Part shown: positions 24,915 to 33,588 of the stretch, in pieces
How positions within the stretch are numbered: the first letter of the stretch is position 1
Layout: each line of letters begins with the position of its first letter
Assembly: GCF_009905605.1 (NCBI RefSeq)
Contig: NZ_JAAAKZ010000003.1
Span: 797,763 to 861,762, forward strand
Direction: 5' to 3'
Length of the DNA stretch: 64,000 bases
Source: Runella sp. CRIBMP
Lineage (GTDB): Bacteria > Bacteroidota > Bacteroidia > Cytophagales > Spirosomataceae
Notes under the pieces: generated by a model
What the model saw: only the letters and a program-made list of their open reading frames with translations
Told to the model about the DNA's origin: nothing
Databases searched by the model: none
Translations under genes and position numbers: made by a program

Positions 24915-25769
24915 ATGAAAATAACGCCGATTGAGATTCGCCAGCATACGTTTCAAAGAGTCTTACGTGGATATGATATGGAGGAGGTTGGGGCATTCTT
25001 AACGTCTCTTTCCAATGAGTGGGAGCGAGTATTGAACGAAAACAAGCTGCTGAAAATGCAATTGGAGATTGCGGAAAAAGACTTGAATAAACTCCGCGAA
25101 GTAGAATTGACGATGTTTCGGATGCTCAAAACGGCAGAAGATACTAGTGCTCAAATGACCGAACAGGCCAAAGTAGCCGCCGAACAGTACATTGAAGATG
25201 CGCGTCAAAAAGGAGAAGAACTGGTAAACGACGCCCGCAAAAAGGCAAATATGCTGATTGTTGATGCCGAAAATCAATCCAAATACGTGCGCGAAGAAAT
25301 CCTTGGGGAGTTTAAAAACCACGAGCGGGATTTCAAAGCCATGGAAAAATACCGCGATAATCTGATTGTTCAATTAAAAGCCCTTGCCAACAATACCGTC
25401 GATAGTATCGAACGTTTTGAAAAGAAATTTTCGCAAGTTACCGTTCAGGAAAAATTTGAGGATTTACGAATTCAGGTAAGCGATTCTCTTAAAGTTGGTG
25501 AAGAAGGCCAAAAAGCACGATTGGAATTGGAGAAAACGGTAGAAGAGGTTGTGGGAGGTGAAACGCAAGAGGCTGAAGAAGGCGTGGATGAAGTAGAAAA
25601 TGAAATAACGGCCGAAGCGACGGAAGAAGTAACCGACGCGGCTGATGTGGCGGCGGTGGAAGAAACCAAGGAAGAGGAAGCCCCAGAAGAACCGTCGGAA
25701 GAAGAAAAACAGGCCGAAAAAGACAAAAAAACGAAGGAAGAAGGGTCGTTTTTTGACCAGATTGGGTAA
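24915..25769 (+). CDS. DivIVA-domain protein with an acidic C-terminal tail
   Basis: 284 aa from the ATG at 24915. The frame extends to 24861, but the family N-terminus is MKITPIEIRQHTFQRVLRGY, right at this ATG. Residues 1-60 are the DivIVA lipid-binding/N-terminal domain. Residues ~60-190 form a long coiled coil (LLKMQLEIAEKDLNKLREVE). The last ~70 residues are almost all Glu, Ala, Val, Thr and Asp, then end KEEGSFFDQIG. DivIVA proteins gather at curved membranes and guide division or growth. In Bacteroidota the role is little studied. It probably shares a transcript direction with folB, behind a weak terminator. Confidence 0.88.
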   Translation: MKITPIEIRQHTFQRVLRGYDMEEVGAFLTSLSNEWERVLNENKLLKMQLEIAEKDLNKLREVELTMFRMLKTAEDTSAQMTEQAKVAAEQYIEDARQKGEELVNDARKKANMLIVDAENQSKYVREEILGEFKNHERDFKAMEKYRDNLIVQLKALANNTVDSIERFEKKFSQVTVQEKFEDLRIQVSDSLKVGEEGQKARLELEKTVEEVVGGETQEAEEGVDEVENEITAEATEEVTDAADVAAVEETKEEEAPEEPSEEEKQAEKDKKTKEEGSFFDQIG

Positions 25770-25781
25770 TTAAATACAGAA

Positions 25782-25802
25782 AAAAACGGGTTACGTTTTT
25801 CT
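25782..25802 (+). terminator. Weak terminator after the DivIVA-domain gene
   Basis: A 7-bp stem aaaaacg/cgttttt around ggtta, followed by more Ts. Short but well placed, 13 bp after the stop codon. Confidence 0.4.
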
Positions 25803-25825
25803 AACCTTTAACTTTTAACCATACT

Positions 25826-26176
25826 TTGGGGACAGTTTCGCTCGAAGGAATCGAATTCTTCGCTTATCACGGCACTTCGGAAGAAGAGCAAAAAATAGGA
25901 AATAAATTTTCAATAGACGTAACCATCACGACCGACTTTAGTGAAGCAGCCCGTTATGACCGCCTGAAAGGTACCGTAAATTATGAGGTTATATACCGGG
26001 TTGTGGCGCAGGTAATGCAAAAATCCAGTCGACTTTTGGAGCATATCGCCTACAATATTATTGATGAAATACGAAAGGCGTACCCGTCGGTAGAAACGAT
26101 AGAAGTCAGCGTTTCGAAGTTTAACCCTCCCGTGGGAGGAGTCTGTGCCCGGTCACGGATTACGCTGAAAGGATAA
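25826..26176 (+). CDS. folB: Dihydroneopterin aldolase
   Basis: 116 aa. FolB cleaves 7,8-dihydroneopterin to 6-hydroxymethyl-dihydropterin and glycolaldehyde in folate synthesis. Family features: VSLEGIEFFAYHGTSEEEQ, GNKFSIDVTI, VNYEVIYRVV, LLEHIAYNI and VSVSKFNPP. The start must be TTG (25826-25828): the frame has a stop at 25802-25804 and no ATG or GTG between, and the family N-terminus begins right here. It converges with moaC, and a shared hairpin lies across the gap. Confidence 0.9.
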   Translation: MGTVSLEGIEFFAYHGTSEEEQKIGNKFSIDVTITTDFSEAARYDRLKGTVNYEVIYRVVAQVMQKSSRLLEHIAYNIIDEIRKAYPSVETIEVSVSKFNPPVGGVCARSRITLKG

Positions 26177-26179
26177 AAG

Positions 26180-26206
26180 GTAGAGGTGCAACTTTTGCGC
26201 CTCTAC
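26180..26206. terminator. GTAGAGGTGCAA palindrome shared by folB and moaC ends
   Basis: 12-bp stem (26180-26191 with 26195-26206, one G-T-type mismatch), loop ctt. It covers the moaC stop codon (26203-26205). It belongs to the same GTAGAG...CTCTAC type as the hairpin at 49534-49561. Confidence 0.6.
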
Positions 26207-26676
26207 GTCAAAAAGAAATCTTTTTTACCACCCGTCTTAGCAACAAGACGGGTTTCTTTTATGATAATGTGTTGGCTCATGGCTTTGCACATGTCATAAA
26301 TAGTCAGCGCCGCTACGCTTGCACCCGTAAGGGCTTCCATTTCAATGCCCGTTTTGCCCGTTACGCTTGCGGTGCAGATAATCTCTACTTCACGCGCCTC
26401 ATTTACCGTAATATCCACTTGGCAATTTTCTAATCCTAACGGGTGGCACAAAGGAATGAGTTCGCCCGTGCGTTTGGCGGCCATCACGCCCGCAATGACG
26501 GCTGTTTGAAAAACAGGGCCTTTTTTTGTGTGAATCTCGTCGTTTTGTAGCAAATCCATGATTTCGTCGCCCAGCACCACTATGCTACGGGCTTTTGCTA
26601 CGCGTTTGGTGACGGCTTTTTCCGATACATCCACCATACTTGGATTTCCTTCGGAATTTAAATGAGTAAGAGACAT
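26203..26676 (-). CDS. moaC: Cyclic pyranopterin monophosphate synthase
   Basis: 157 aa. With MoaA, MoaC turns GTP into cyclic pyranopterin monophosphate, the first stage of molybdenum cofactor synthesis. The family pattern is complete: NPSMVDVSEKAVTKRVA, KKGPVFQTAVIAGVMAAKRT, the active-site LIPLCHPL, EVEIICTASVTGKTGIEMEA, and ALTIYDMCKAM. There are no other moa genes nearby. The stop codon is embedded in a terminator hairpin. Confidence 0.95.
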   Translation of the reverse strand: MSLTHLNSEGNPSMVDVSEKAVTKRVAKARSIVVLGDEIMDLLQNDEIHTKKGPVFQTAVIAGVMAAKRTGELIPLCHPLGLENCQVDITVNEAREVEIICTASVTGKTGIEMEALTGASVAALTIYDMCKAMSQHIIIKETRLVAKTGGKKDFFLT

Positions 26677-26764
26677 TCGTTCGTTTGTTTTAAATACAAA
26701 ATACGTAAAGAATACGTTAACAGTGACTATTACTTTATCGTTATCTAATTTTAATCATTTTATG

Positions 26765-26796
26765 ATTGCCCACCGTTTACTACCATTGTACCTTTG
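26765..26796 (+). promoter_or_regulatory. Promoter of the ebo operon
   Basis: ATTG at 26765-26768, a 20-bp spacer, then TACCTTTG at 26789-26796, an exact TAnnTTTG match. The eboA ATG is 37 bp after the element. This is the best-formed promoter in the window. Confidence 0.6.
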
Positions 26797-26833
26797 TAAC
26801 GAAAGTTAAAAGTAAAGTAACGCAAAAATCAGT

Positions 26834-27712
26834 ATGTTAACTCAGATAAACAGTCTTCTTTGGGAACTCCTCAGCGCGCAGCTTACGACCTCAGAAGCCG
26901 ATTGGCTATCAGCGAAGGGAGAGGCTGAACCGTTGGAATTGATGACGGCTTTTGTGGCGGCGCCCCGTTTTTTGGCCAAACGCACGGTGAAGCCAACGGT
27001 GCAGCAAACCATAGAGTTAAATGAGATTCTACCTGGATTTTCGGTGGAAGATTGGGGCATTGTACGGCTGAGTCGTGTGTGGTTGTTGAGTTGTTTGGAA
27101 GCTGCCGATAAAGAAGAATATTGTCGCCACATTGAAACCCTTTTTGATACCGCCGAAATGAACGAGCTAGTAGCGCTTTACTCGGCGCTTCCAGTGTTGA
27201 ATTACCCCGAAAAATGGCTTTTCAGAGCCACTGACGCTGTACGTTCCAACATGGGAGTGGTGTTTGATGCCATTGCCCTACGAAATCCGTATCCGACAAA
27301 ACACTTTACAGAACTGGCTTGGAATCAGCTCGTACTCAAAACCATCTTCAACGATAAACCAATTCATTTTATCGTAGGGTTGGACGAACGGGCCAACAAA
27401 AATTTGGCCCTCACGCTTTCTGATTTTGCCCACGAACGCTGGGCGGCAGGCAGGATGGTGGCTCCGCAGGTGTGGCGATTGGTGAGTAAGTTTTTGAACG
27501 AAGAACTTCTCTCCGATATAGAGCAGCTCTTTAGGTCACCTTCCGTCCACGACCAACAGGCGGCGGCCCTTACTTGTCATCATTCAGATTATCAACCCGC
27601 GAAGCAATTGCTTGCCAGCTACCCTGATTTGGAAACAATTGTCCAACATAACCAATTGACTTGGACCCACCTTGAATTTATTGATCTTAATACTTATGTG
27701 CCTAACCGATAA
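26834..27712 (+). CDS. eboA: EboA-like protein, first gene of the ebo cluster
   Basis: 292 aa, cytoplasmic, mostly helical, with no motif I can tie to an enzyme. The name rests on position and pattern: it heads a six-gene run whose other members are clear Ebo proteins, and EboA-domain proteins are helical proteins of about this size. One recognisable stretch is LYSALPVLNYPEKWLFRATD, followed by RSNMGVVFDAIALRNPYP. Ebo clusters are linked in cyanobacteria to moving scytonemin precursors to the periplasm. The end overlaps eboB by 17 bp. Confidence 0.75.
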   Translation: MLTQINSLLWELLSAQLTTSEADWLSAKGEAEPLELMTAFVAAPRFLAKRTVKPTVQQTIELNEILPGFSVEDWGIVRLSRVWLLSCLEAADKEEYCRHIETLFDTAEMNELVALYSALPVLNYPEKWLFRATDAVRSNMGVVFDAIALRNPYPTKHFTELAWNQLVLKTIFNDKPIHFIVGLDERANKNLALTLSDFAHERWAAGRMVAPQVWRLVSKFLNEELLSDIEQLFRSPSVHDQQAAALTCHHSDYQPAKQLLASYPDLETIVQHNQLTWTHLEFIDLNTYVPNR

Positions 27713-28715
27713 AGATTTAACGCAGAATCCCTCCCATTTTGAGGAGACGGATGAGATTGTCACCCATCGCGATATGGGTTGGGACGATTACCGGGAATTG
27801 ATTCGTGGAATGCGCTTTTTTGACCCGCATATTCACATGGTTTCTCGGACCACCGATGACTACGAAGCCATGCGTGATGCGGGTATTGTAGGACTGATCG
27901 AGCCCGCTTTTTGGGTAGGTCAACCGCGCACTGGACTTTCTACCTTTAAGGACTATTACAGCAGTTTGGTGGGCTGGGAGCGTTTTAGGTCGTCGCAGTT
28001 TGGGATTAAGCATTATTGCACCATCGGTCTCAACTCACGCGAAGCCAACAACGAACCGCTGGCTGAGCAAGTGATGGAGATTTTGCCACTGTATTTATAT
28101 AAAGAAGGCGTTGTGGGCGTGGGAGAAATTGGTTTTGACGACCAAACCGCCGCTGAAGAAAAATACTACCGTCTTCAGTTGGAGTTGGCGAAAAAAGCCA
28201 AGTTGCCTGTACAAATCCATACCCCGCACCGCGACAAGAAAAAAGGAACGGAGCGAAGCATGGCTATTGCCCTCGAACACGGTCTTGACCCGTCATGGGT
28301 GATTGTGGACCACAACAACGAGGAGACTGTAAAGAGCGTATTAGACCAAGGTTTTTGGGCGGCGTTTACCATTTATCCTTTTACTAAAATGGGCAACGAA
28401 CGAATGGTAAAAGTAGTGGAACATTATGGACCAAATCAAATCATGGTTAATTCGGCCGCTGATTGGGGGATTTCTGACCCGTTGGCGATTCCTAAAACCG
28501 CCGCTTTGATGAAAATGCGCGGCATTACCGACGAAACCATTCGACTCGTGACCTACCAAAATGCCATTGATGCCTTTGCCAAAAGTGGTCAAATTGACGT
28601 CAGTGATTTTGAAAATGGCCTCAATGTAGACCAAAGTGAGAAGTTTAACGGAAATACCATTTTACGCGGCGGCCAGCAACCCCGCGTTGCCAAAGATTCT
28701 TTAGTAATTCGATAA
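27696..28715 (+). CDS. eboB: EboB, TatD-family hydrolase
   Basis: 339 aa from the ATG at 27696, overlapping eboA by 17 bp; an ATG at 27672 is also possible. The conserved part begins at MRFFDPHIHMVSRTTDDYEA. Metal-binding motifs of TatD amidohydrolases are visible: DPHIHM, the glutamate in VVGVGEIGFDD, the histidine in LPVQIHTPHRDK, VIVDHNNEE, and NSAADWGISDP. In this cluster it is expected to act on a small metabolite rather than DNA. A ~38-residue N-terminal extension precedes the conserved part. Confidence 0.88.
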   Translation: MCLTDKDLTQNPSHFEETDEIVTHRDMGWDDYRELIRGMRFFDPHIHMVSRTTDDYEAMRDAGIVGLIEPAFWVGQPRTGLSTFKDYYSSLVGWERFRSSQFGIKHYCTIGLNSREANNEPLAEQVMEILPLYLYKEGVVGVGEIGFDDQTAAEEKYYRLQLELAKKAKLPVQIHTPHRDKKKGTERSMAIALEHGLDPSWVIVDHNNEETVKSVLDQGFWAAFTIYPFTKMGNERMVKVVEHYGPNQIMVNSAADWGISDPLAIPKTAALMKMRGITDETIRLVTYQNAIDAFAKSGQIDVSDFENGLNVDQSEKFNGNTILRGGQQPRVAKDSLVIR

Positions 28716-28716
28716 C

Positions 28717-29586
28717 GTGAGCGTCATAAAATCATACCTGCAACTTACCCGTCCGGCCAATATTGTCACGGCTATTGCTGATATATTGGCTGGAATGGCC
28801 ATTGCTCAATTTACGTTTGGAGCAAGTCCCGCGTATTGGTTGGTACTTTCTACGGTGGGCCTATACGGTGGTGGAGTGGTGATGAATGATGTATTTGATG
28901 CTCAACTGGATGCCATTGAGCGCCCAGAGCGCCCCATTCCGAGTGGGAGAGTACCTATCCGCTCGGCGGCTTTTATGGGTCTTGGGTTGCTGGTTTTAGG
29001 GGTAGTTTCGGCGGCACTTTTCAATACATTGAGCGGCATGATTGCGCTTGTAGTGGCACTATTGGCCATTTTATACGACCGTTACGCCAAGCATAGCGCG
29101 GTCTTTGGGCCATTGACGATGGGATTTTGTCGGGGGGGGAATCTACTTTTGGGCATGAGCGCCGTTAGTCCATCGTTGTCTGAATGGGGTTGGTTGGCGT
29201 TGGTGCCGATTGCCTACATTGGCGCTATTACGCTCATCAGTCAGGACGAAGTTCACGGCGGCAAGCGCCGCTCGCTTTACATAGCGGCATCGCTTTATAC
29301 CACGGTTCATGCCATTCAGTTTTTGGTGGCGGTCAATGAAGGAAACGGAACAATGGCGTTGTTGCTCATTGTGTTGCACGCCCTGATGGTAGGGCGTCCT
29401 TTGTGGAATGCGTTCCAAAATCCGATTGGCCCCAATATTGGAAAAGCGGTAAAAGCAGGTGTACTTTCTCTTATTGTAATGAATGCAGCGTGGTGTATTG
29501 CCTTTGGGAACTGGCCCGTAGCACTTGGTGTTCTTTTATTACTTCCATTATCCATACTGTTAGCCCGTATATTTGCGGTAACCTAG
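28717..29586 (+). CDS. eboC: EboC, UbiA-like membrane prenyltransferase
   Basis: 289 aa with a GTG start at 28717, one base after the eboB stop. There are eight or nine membrane segments. The first Asp-rich motif of UbiA enzymes is present: NDVFDAQLD at residues 57-65, followed by ERPERPIPSGRV. The second motif region is YDRYAKHSAVFGPLTMGF. UbiA proteins transfer prenyl groups to aromatic or sugar-like acceptors within the inner membrane. In ebo clusters the acceptor is thought to come from the EboD reaction; that is inference here. Confidence 0.9.
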   Translation: MSVIKSYLQLTRPANIVTAIADILAGMAIAQFTFGASPAYWLVLSTVGLYGGGVVMNDVFDAQLDAIERPERPIPSGRVPIRSAAFMGLGLLVLGVVSAALFNTLSGMIALVVALLAILYDRYAKHSAVFGPLTMGFCRGGNLLLGMSAVSPSLSEWGWLALVPIAYIGAITLISQDEVHGGKRRSLYIAASLYTTVHAIQFLVAVNEGNGTMALLLIVLHALMVGRPLWNAFQNPIGPNIGKAVKAGVLSLIVMNAAWCIAFGNWPVALGVLLLLPLSILLARIFAVT

Positions 29587-29600
29587 CGAATTTTAAACTT

Positions 29601-30767
29601 ATGCAGACCCTACAACAATCATTTCAGGTTCCTTATACCTATTCCATTTTTTTTACCAAAGGACTGTTTGACCCACAAAATAATACAATAAGGAGCTTTT
29701 TTAATTCCTTTGGTGAGGCTGGTTTTCAACGTAAAGCACTTTTTGTGATTGACGGTGGCTTTTTGGCGCACTATCCAACGCTTGAAAAAGAGATTGTTGC
29801 TTATTTCGCTACGTTGGGAGATGCCGTGACATTGGTACCTGACATCATCGTGCTGCCTGGTGGAGAAGCTGCCAAAAATGACCCTGCCTTGTTTGATAAG
29901 ATTGTGGAAGCCATTGACGAATACGGCATTGACCGTCATTCGTTTGTTGTGGGCGTGGGCGGAGGTGCTATTTTGGATTTAGTGGGCTACGCTGCTGCCG
30001 TATCGCACCGTGGGGTAAAGCATATTCGTATTCCAACCACCGTTCTTTCGCAAAATGATTCGGGTGTTGGGGTTAAAAATGGGATTAATTACCAAGGAAA
30101 GAAAAACTTTTTGGGGACGTTTGCACCGCCCGTAGCCGTTTTTAATGACCTTTCTTTTTTACAAAGCCTCGACGACCGTGATTGGCGATCGGGTATAGCC
30201 GAAGCTATAAAAGTAGCTTTAATCAAAGATAAAGCCTTTTTTGAGTGGATTGAGGCCAATGCTGAAGCCCTTGCGCTTCGCAATGAAGAGGTGATGGCCT
30301 ACCAGATTCACCGTTGTGCCGAAATGCACGTTGAGCATATTCGTAGCGGCGATCCGTTTGAGTTTGGCTCGTCGCGTCCGTTGGATTTTGGACACTGGGC
30401 GGCGCATAAACTGGAATATCTCACTGATTTTCAGATTCGCCATGGCGAAGCAGTTGCCATAGGAATTGCCTTAGACAGCGTGTATTCAGTCAAAGTGGGG
30501 AGATTGAGCCACGACGAATTGCAACGAATTTTGACCGTTATTCAAAAACTCGGTTTTGATTTATATCACCCCAAACTCGCCGAAAATGATAAAATCAACC
30601 TACGTAATGGCCTGCGGGAGTTTCGAGAACATTTAGGCGGTCGCCTGACCATCATGCTGCTCGACCAAATTGGCAAAGGCGTGGAGGTCCACGAAATGGA
30701 CGCTGACCTTATTGCCGAAGCCGTAGATTATTTGGAAGGGCATTATTCAAGTTTGTTGATGAGTTAA
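29601..30767 (+). CDS. eboD: EboD, 3-dehydroquinate synthase-like sugar phosphate cyclase
   Basis: 388 aa from the ATG at 29601. The open frame reaches back to 29403, but that part overlaps eboC and is not family-like. Family marks: VLPGGEAAKN, VVGVGGGAILDLVGYAAAV, RIPTTVLSQNDSGVGVKNG, GIAEAIKVALIKD, DFGHWAAHKLE and RHGEAVAIGIALDS, covering NAD and Zn binding. Proteins of this subgroup are sugar phosphate cyclases related to AroB, so a shikimate role is less likely than formation of a cyclitol-type product. It is followed by an unusual 18-bp hairpin. Confidence 0.9.
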   Translation: MQTLQQSFQVPYTYSIFFTKGLFDPQNNTIRSFFNSFGEAGFQRKALFVIDGGFLAHYPTLEKEIVAYFATLGDAVTLVPDIIVLPGGEAAKNDPALFDKIVEAIDEYGIDRHSFVVGVGGGAILDLVGYAAAVSHRGVKHIRIPTTVLSQNDSGVGVKNGINYQGKKNFLGTFAPPVAVFNDLSFLQSLDDRDWRSGIAEAIKVALIKDKAFFEWIEANAEALALRNEEVMAYQIHRCAEMHVEHIRSGDPFEFGSSRPLDFGHWAAHKLEYLTDFQIRHGEAVAIGIALDSVYSVKVGRLSHDELQRILTVIQKLGFDLYHPKLAENDKINLRNGLREFREHLGGRLTIMLLDQIGKGVEVHEMDADLIAEAVDYLEGHYSSLLMS

Positions 30768-30812
30768 CGGCTCCATTATAACAACAACGATTTTTGAAAT
30801 CATTATTGGTAA

Positions 30813-30920
30813 ACCGACACATACTTTTATTGCTAAAAATTACTTTGTCACCTTGTAAGGGCCTTGAGGCGCTAATGGGGTGACAAAGTAATTTTTGACC
30901 GACAATCACTTTATTGATGA
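30813..30920. repeat. Direct and inverted repeats in the eboD-eboE gap, with 18-bp perfect hairpin
   Basis: Arms 30835-30852 and 30879-30896 (aaaaattactttgtcacc and its complement) pair over 18 bp with a 26-nt loop. A direct repeat ACCGACAnnnnCTTTnATTG flanks them at 30813-30832 and 30899-30918. The T-rich right end makes it terminator-like, yet it lies inside an operon. It may adjust the ratio of eboABCD to eboEF, or be a small inserted element. Confidence 0.6.
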
Positions 30921-30956
30921 TAGCGGTATTCCAAACCATTTTCTACATCAACCAAT

Positions 30957-32150
30957 ATGCAAACCCCCCACGGACACCTCACTTATTGCAGCAATATCCA
31001 CCCCGGCGAACGTTGGGATGAGCATTTTAAGACTTTACAGGACAATCTCCCCTTTATAAAAAATCAACTTTCATCCAATACGCCTTTTGCTTTAGGTTTG
31101 CGTCTGGCCAATGATGCGTCTATTGAACTCTCCAATCCCGAGCGGCTGGCAGAATTCAAGGCATGGTTGGCCGCCAATGATATTTACGTGTTCACGATGA
31201 ATGGTTTTCCCTACGGCGGCTTCCATGCTACGCGGGTAAAAGACGATGTACATACGCCCGATTGGACTACCACAGACCGTACTGAATACACCAAACGCCT
31301 CTTCCAAATCTTAGCGCAACTGCTGCCCGATGGCATGGAGGGGGGTGTTTCTACCTCTCCGTTGTCGTACCGCTATTGGTGGCAGGGTGAAGAAGAGACC
31401 CAACAAGCCATCAAAATCGCCACCGAAAATATTCTTCAAGTGGCCGAAACCTTGATAGAGCTGCGTCGTACTACGGGTAAGGTAATGCACCTCGACATTG
31501 AGCCAGAGCCCGATGGAATCTTGGAAAATGGGCAGGAATTTATCGACTGGTACGCCGATTATTTTTTACCGAAGGGTATTGCACATTTACAGGGAACCCA
31601 CGATTTTTCGCCCGAAGACGCCAAAGAAGCGCTACTGACGCATATTCAGTTGTGCTACGACGTGTGCCATTTCGCGGTGAGCTATGAAGAACCACAAACC
31701 ATTGTCAATCAATTGAATGAGTTGGGTATACGCGTCGGAAAAATCCAAATCAGCTCGGCTATTAAAATTGATTTACGAGAAAACAGGGAAGAAAAACTAA
31801 AAGCGATTCAGTCGTTTGACGAGCCAGTGTATTTGCATCAGGTGGTTGCTAAAAATATGGATGGCACTTTTCAGAAATACCGCGATTTACCAGAAGCTTT
31901 AGCGGCAGATACCGACCAACAAACAGAGTGGCGTATTCACTTTCACGTACCGCTATTTATTGAGTCTTATGGCTTACTTGATTCTACCCAAGGTGACATC
32001 GTAAACACTCTCAACGTACAAAAAGCCACGCCTTTTACGCAACATTTGGAAGTAGAAACTTACACGTGGGGGGTATTGCCCGCTGATATGCAAAAGCCAA
32101 TCGGTGAGTCGATTGTGCGGGAGTTGGAATGGGTGCGTGGGCAATTGTAG
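30957..32150 (+). CDS. eboE: EboE, metabolite traffic protein (xylose isomerase-like barrel)
   Basis: 397 aa. The N-terminus HGHLTYCSNIHPGERWDEHF is characteristic of EboE proteins. The rest follows the xylose isomerase-like TIM-barrel pattern, with metal-site candidates HLDIEPEPDG, CYDVCHFAVSYEEP and KIQISSAIKI. It should be a metal-dependent isomerase or epimerase-like enzyme; its substrate is unknown. It follows the hairpin between eboD and eboE and precedes eboF by 19 bp. Confidence 0.88.
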   Translation: MQTPHGHLTYCSNIHPGERWDEHFKTLQDNLPFIKNQLSSNTPFALGLRLANDASIELSNPERLAEFKAWLAANDIYVFTMNGFPYGGFHATRVKDDVHTPDWTTTDRTEYTKRLFQILAQLLPDGMEGGVSTSPLSYRYWWQGEEETQQAIKIATENILQVAETLIELRRTTGKVMHLDIEPEPDGILENGQEFIDWYADYFLPKGIAHLQGTHDFSPEDAKEALLTHIQLCYDVCHFAVSYEEPQTIVNQLNELGIRVGKIQISSAIKIDLRENREEKLKAIQSFDEPVYLHQVVAKNMDGTFQKYRDLPEALAADTDQQTEWRIHFHVPLFIESYGLLDSTQGDIVNTLNVQKATPFTQHLEVETYTWGVLPADMQKPIGESIVRELEWVRGQL

Positions 32151-32169
32151 TTTATTATTTTATAACAAC

Positions 32170-33552
32170 ATGCAAAAAACCGTCGTCATAGATATTGTAG
32201 GGTTGAGTGCCAACCTGTTGGGAGAACATACTCCTTTTTTGAGCAACTACGTTAAGGCGCGTCATATTACGCCCATTAAACCCGTTTTACCCGCCGTCAC
32301 GACCACGTCTCAGAGTTGTTACGTAACGGGAAAATGGCCTTCGCAACACGGTATTGTGGCCAACGGCTGGTACGACCGCGACGATGCCGAAGTGAAGTTT
32401 TGGAAGCAGTCCAATAAACTCGTGAAAGCCGACAAAATTTGGGACGCGGCCAAACAGCAAGACCCGTCGTTTACCTGCTCCAAAATGTTTTGGTGGTACA
32501 ATATGTATTCTACCGCCGACTATTCGGTTACGCCTCGCCCCCAATACCACGCCGATGGCGTCAAAGCCCCTGATTGCTACGCTTATCCCGCGAGTCTGCG
32601 CGATGAATTGCAGAAGGATTTAGGACAATTTCCGTTGTTTAATTTTTGGGGCCCCAACGCCAACATCAAATCAACAAAGTGGATTGCCGATGCTTCGATG
32701 TGGGTAGACAACAAACATAACCCTACGCTTACGCTCATCTATCTGCCGCATTTAGATTATTGTTTACAAAAATTCGGCCCTGATTTCTCCAAAATCAGCA
32801 AAGAATTAAATGAAATAGACCAGGTTGTGGAGGAGTTGGTGCGGTTTTACGAAGCCAAAAACACCAAAATTATCTTACTTTCGGAATATGGCATCAACGC
32901 CGTTAATCGGCCCGTTCATATCAATCGGATTCTGCGCGAAGATGGCTTGATTGCGGTTCGTACCGAACGTTGGTACGAACTCTTGGACGCGGGTGCTTCC
33001 AAAGCCTTTGCCACCGCCGATCATCAGATTGCGCACATCTACCTTAACGACCCGTCGGTAAAAGAGCAAGTGAAAAAGCGGCTGGAACAGACACCAGGCA
33101 TCGAAATGGTGTTGGACGAGGCGGGCAAAAAGGCTCATCACCTCGACCACGAACGTTCGGGCGATTTGGTTGCCGTAGCCGCTCCTGACAGTTGGTTTAC
33201 GTACTATTACTGGTTAGACGACGCCAAAGCCCCCGATTATGCGCATTTGGTTGATATTCACCGCAAGCCCGGCTATGACCCCGTCGAGATGTTTATGGAC
33301 CCAAAAAATCCATTTATTAAACTGCGGGCAGGTTATAAATTGGGTCGTAAGTTGCTGGGTTTTCGCTACTTAATGGATGTGATCCCCTTGGATGCTACCT
33401 TGGTCAAAGGCTCGCACGGGGGCATCAGCGCACCCAAAGAATTTTACCCGATTTGCGTCACTGACCAACCGTTACCCAAAAAAGAATTAGAAGCGGTGGA
33501 AGTGTATGATGTGATTTGGGAGCATTTGGTTAAGCCTGAAAGTCATGGCTAA
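32170..33552 (+). CDS. eboF: EboF-like alkaline phosphatase superfamily protein
   Basis: 460 aa from the ATG at 32170. The open frame extends into the eboE end at 32104, which I reject. The alkaline phosphatase/nucleotide pyrophosphatase fold is recognised by VVIDIVGLSANLL, the nucleophile region PAVTTTSQSCYVTGKWPSQH, LPHLDYCLQKFGPD, LLSEYGINAVNRPVH, and GSHGGIS near the end. Such enzymes cleave phosphodiester or phosphonate bonds with two Zn2+. No signal peptide is visible. The TAA stop lies in the left arm of a 15-bp hairpin. Confidence 0.85.
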   Translation: MQKTVVIDIVGLSANLLGEHTPFLSNYVKARHITPIKPVLPAVTTTSQSCYVTGKWPSQHGIVANGWYDRDDAEVKFWKQSNKLVKADKIWDAAKQQDPSFTCSKMFWWYNMYSTADYSVTPRPQYHADGVKAPDCYAYPASLRDELQKDLGQFPLFNFWGPNANIKSTKWIADASMWVDNKHNPTLTLIYLPHLDYCLQKFGPDFSKISKELNEIDQVVEELVRFYEAKNTKIILLSEYGINAVNRPVHINRILREDGLIAVRTERWYELLDAGASKAFATADHQIAHIYLNDPSVKEQVKKRLEQTPGIEMVLDEAGKKAHHLDHERSGDLVAVAAPDSWFTYYYWLDDAKAPDYAHLVDIHRKPGYDPVEMFMDPKNPFIKLRAGYKLGRKLLGFRYLMDVIPLDATLVKGSHGGISAPKEFYPICVTDQPLPKKELEAVEVYDVIWEHLVKPESHG

Positions 33553-33588
33553 AGCCGATTCTTTGTTGATATTGGCTTTAGCCATGAC
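33542..33588. terminator. 15-bp perfect hairpin across the eboF stop codon
   Basis: gtcatggctaaagcc (33542-33556) pairs with ggctttagccatgac (33574-33588), with a 17-nt loop. The eboF TAA (33550-33552) is inside the left arm. No T-run follows, so it may protect the mRNA 3' end rather than end transcription on its own. Confidence 0.55.

Noticed and set aside
29403..29600. Upstream extension of eboD
   Set aside because: It overlaps eboC in another frame, is rich in Cys and Trp unlike the family, and the family N-terminus begins at the ATG at 29601.
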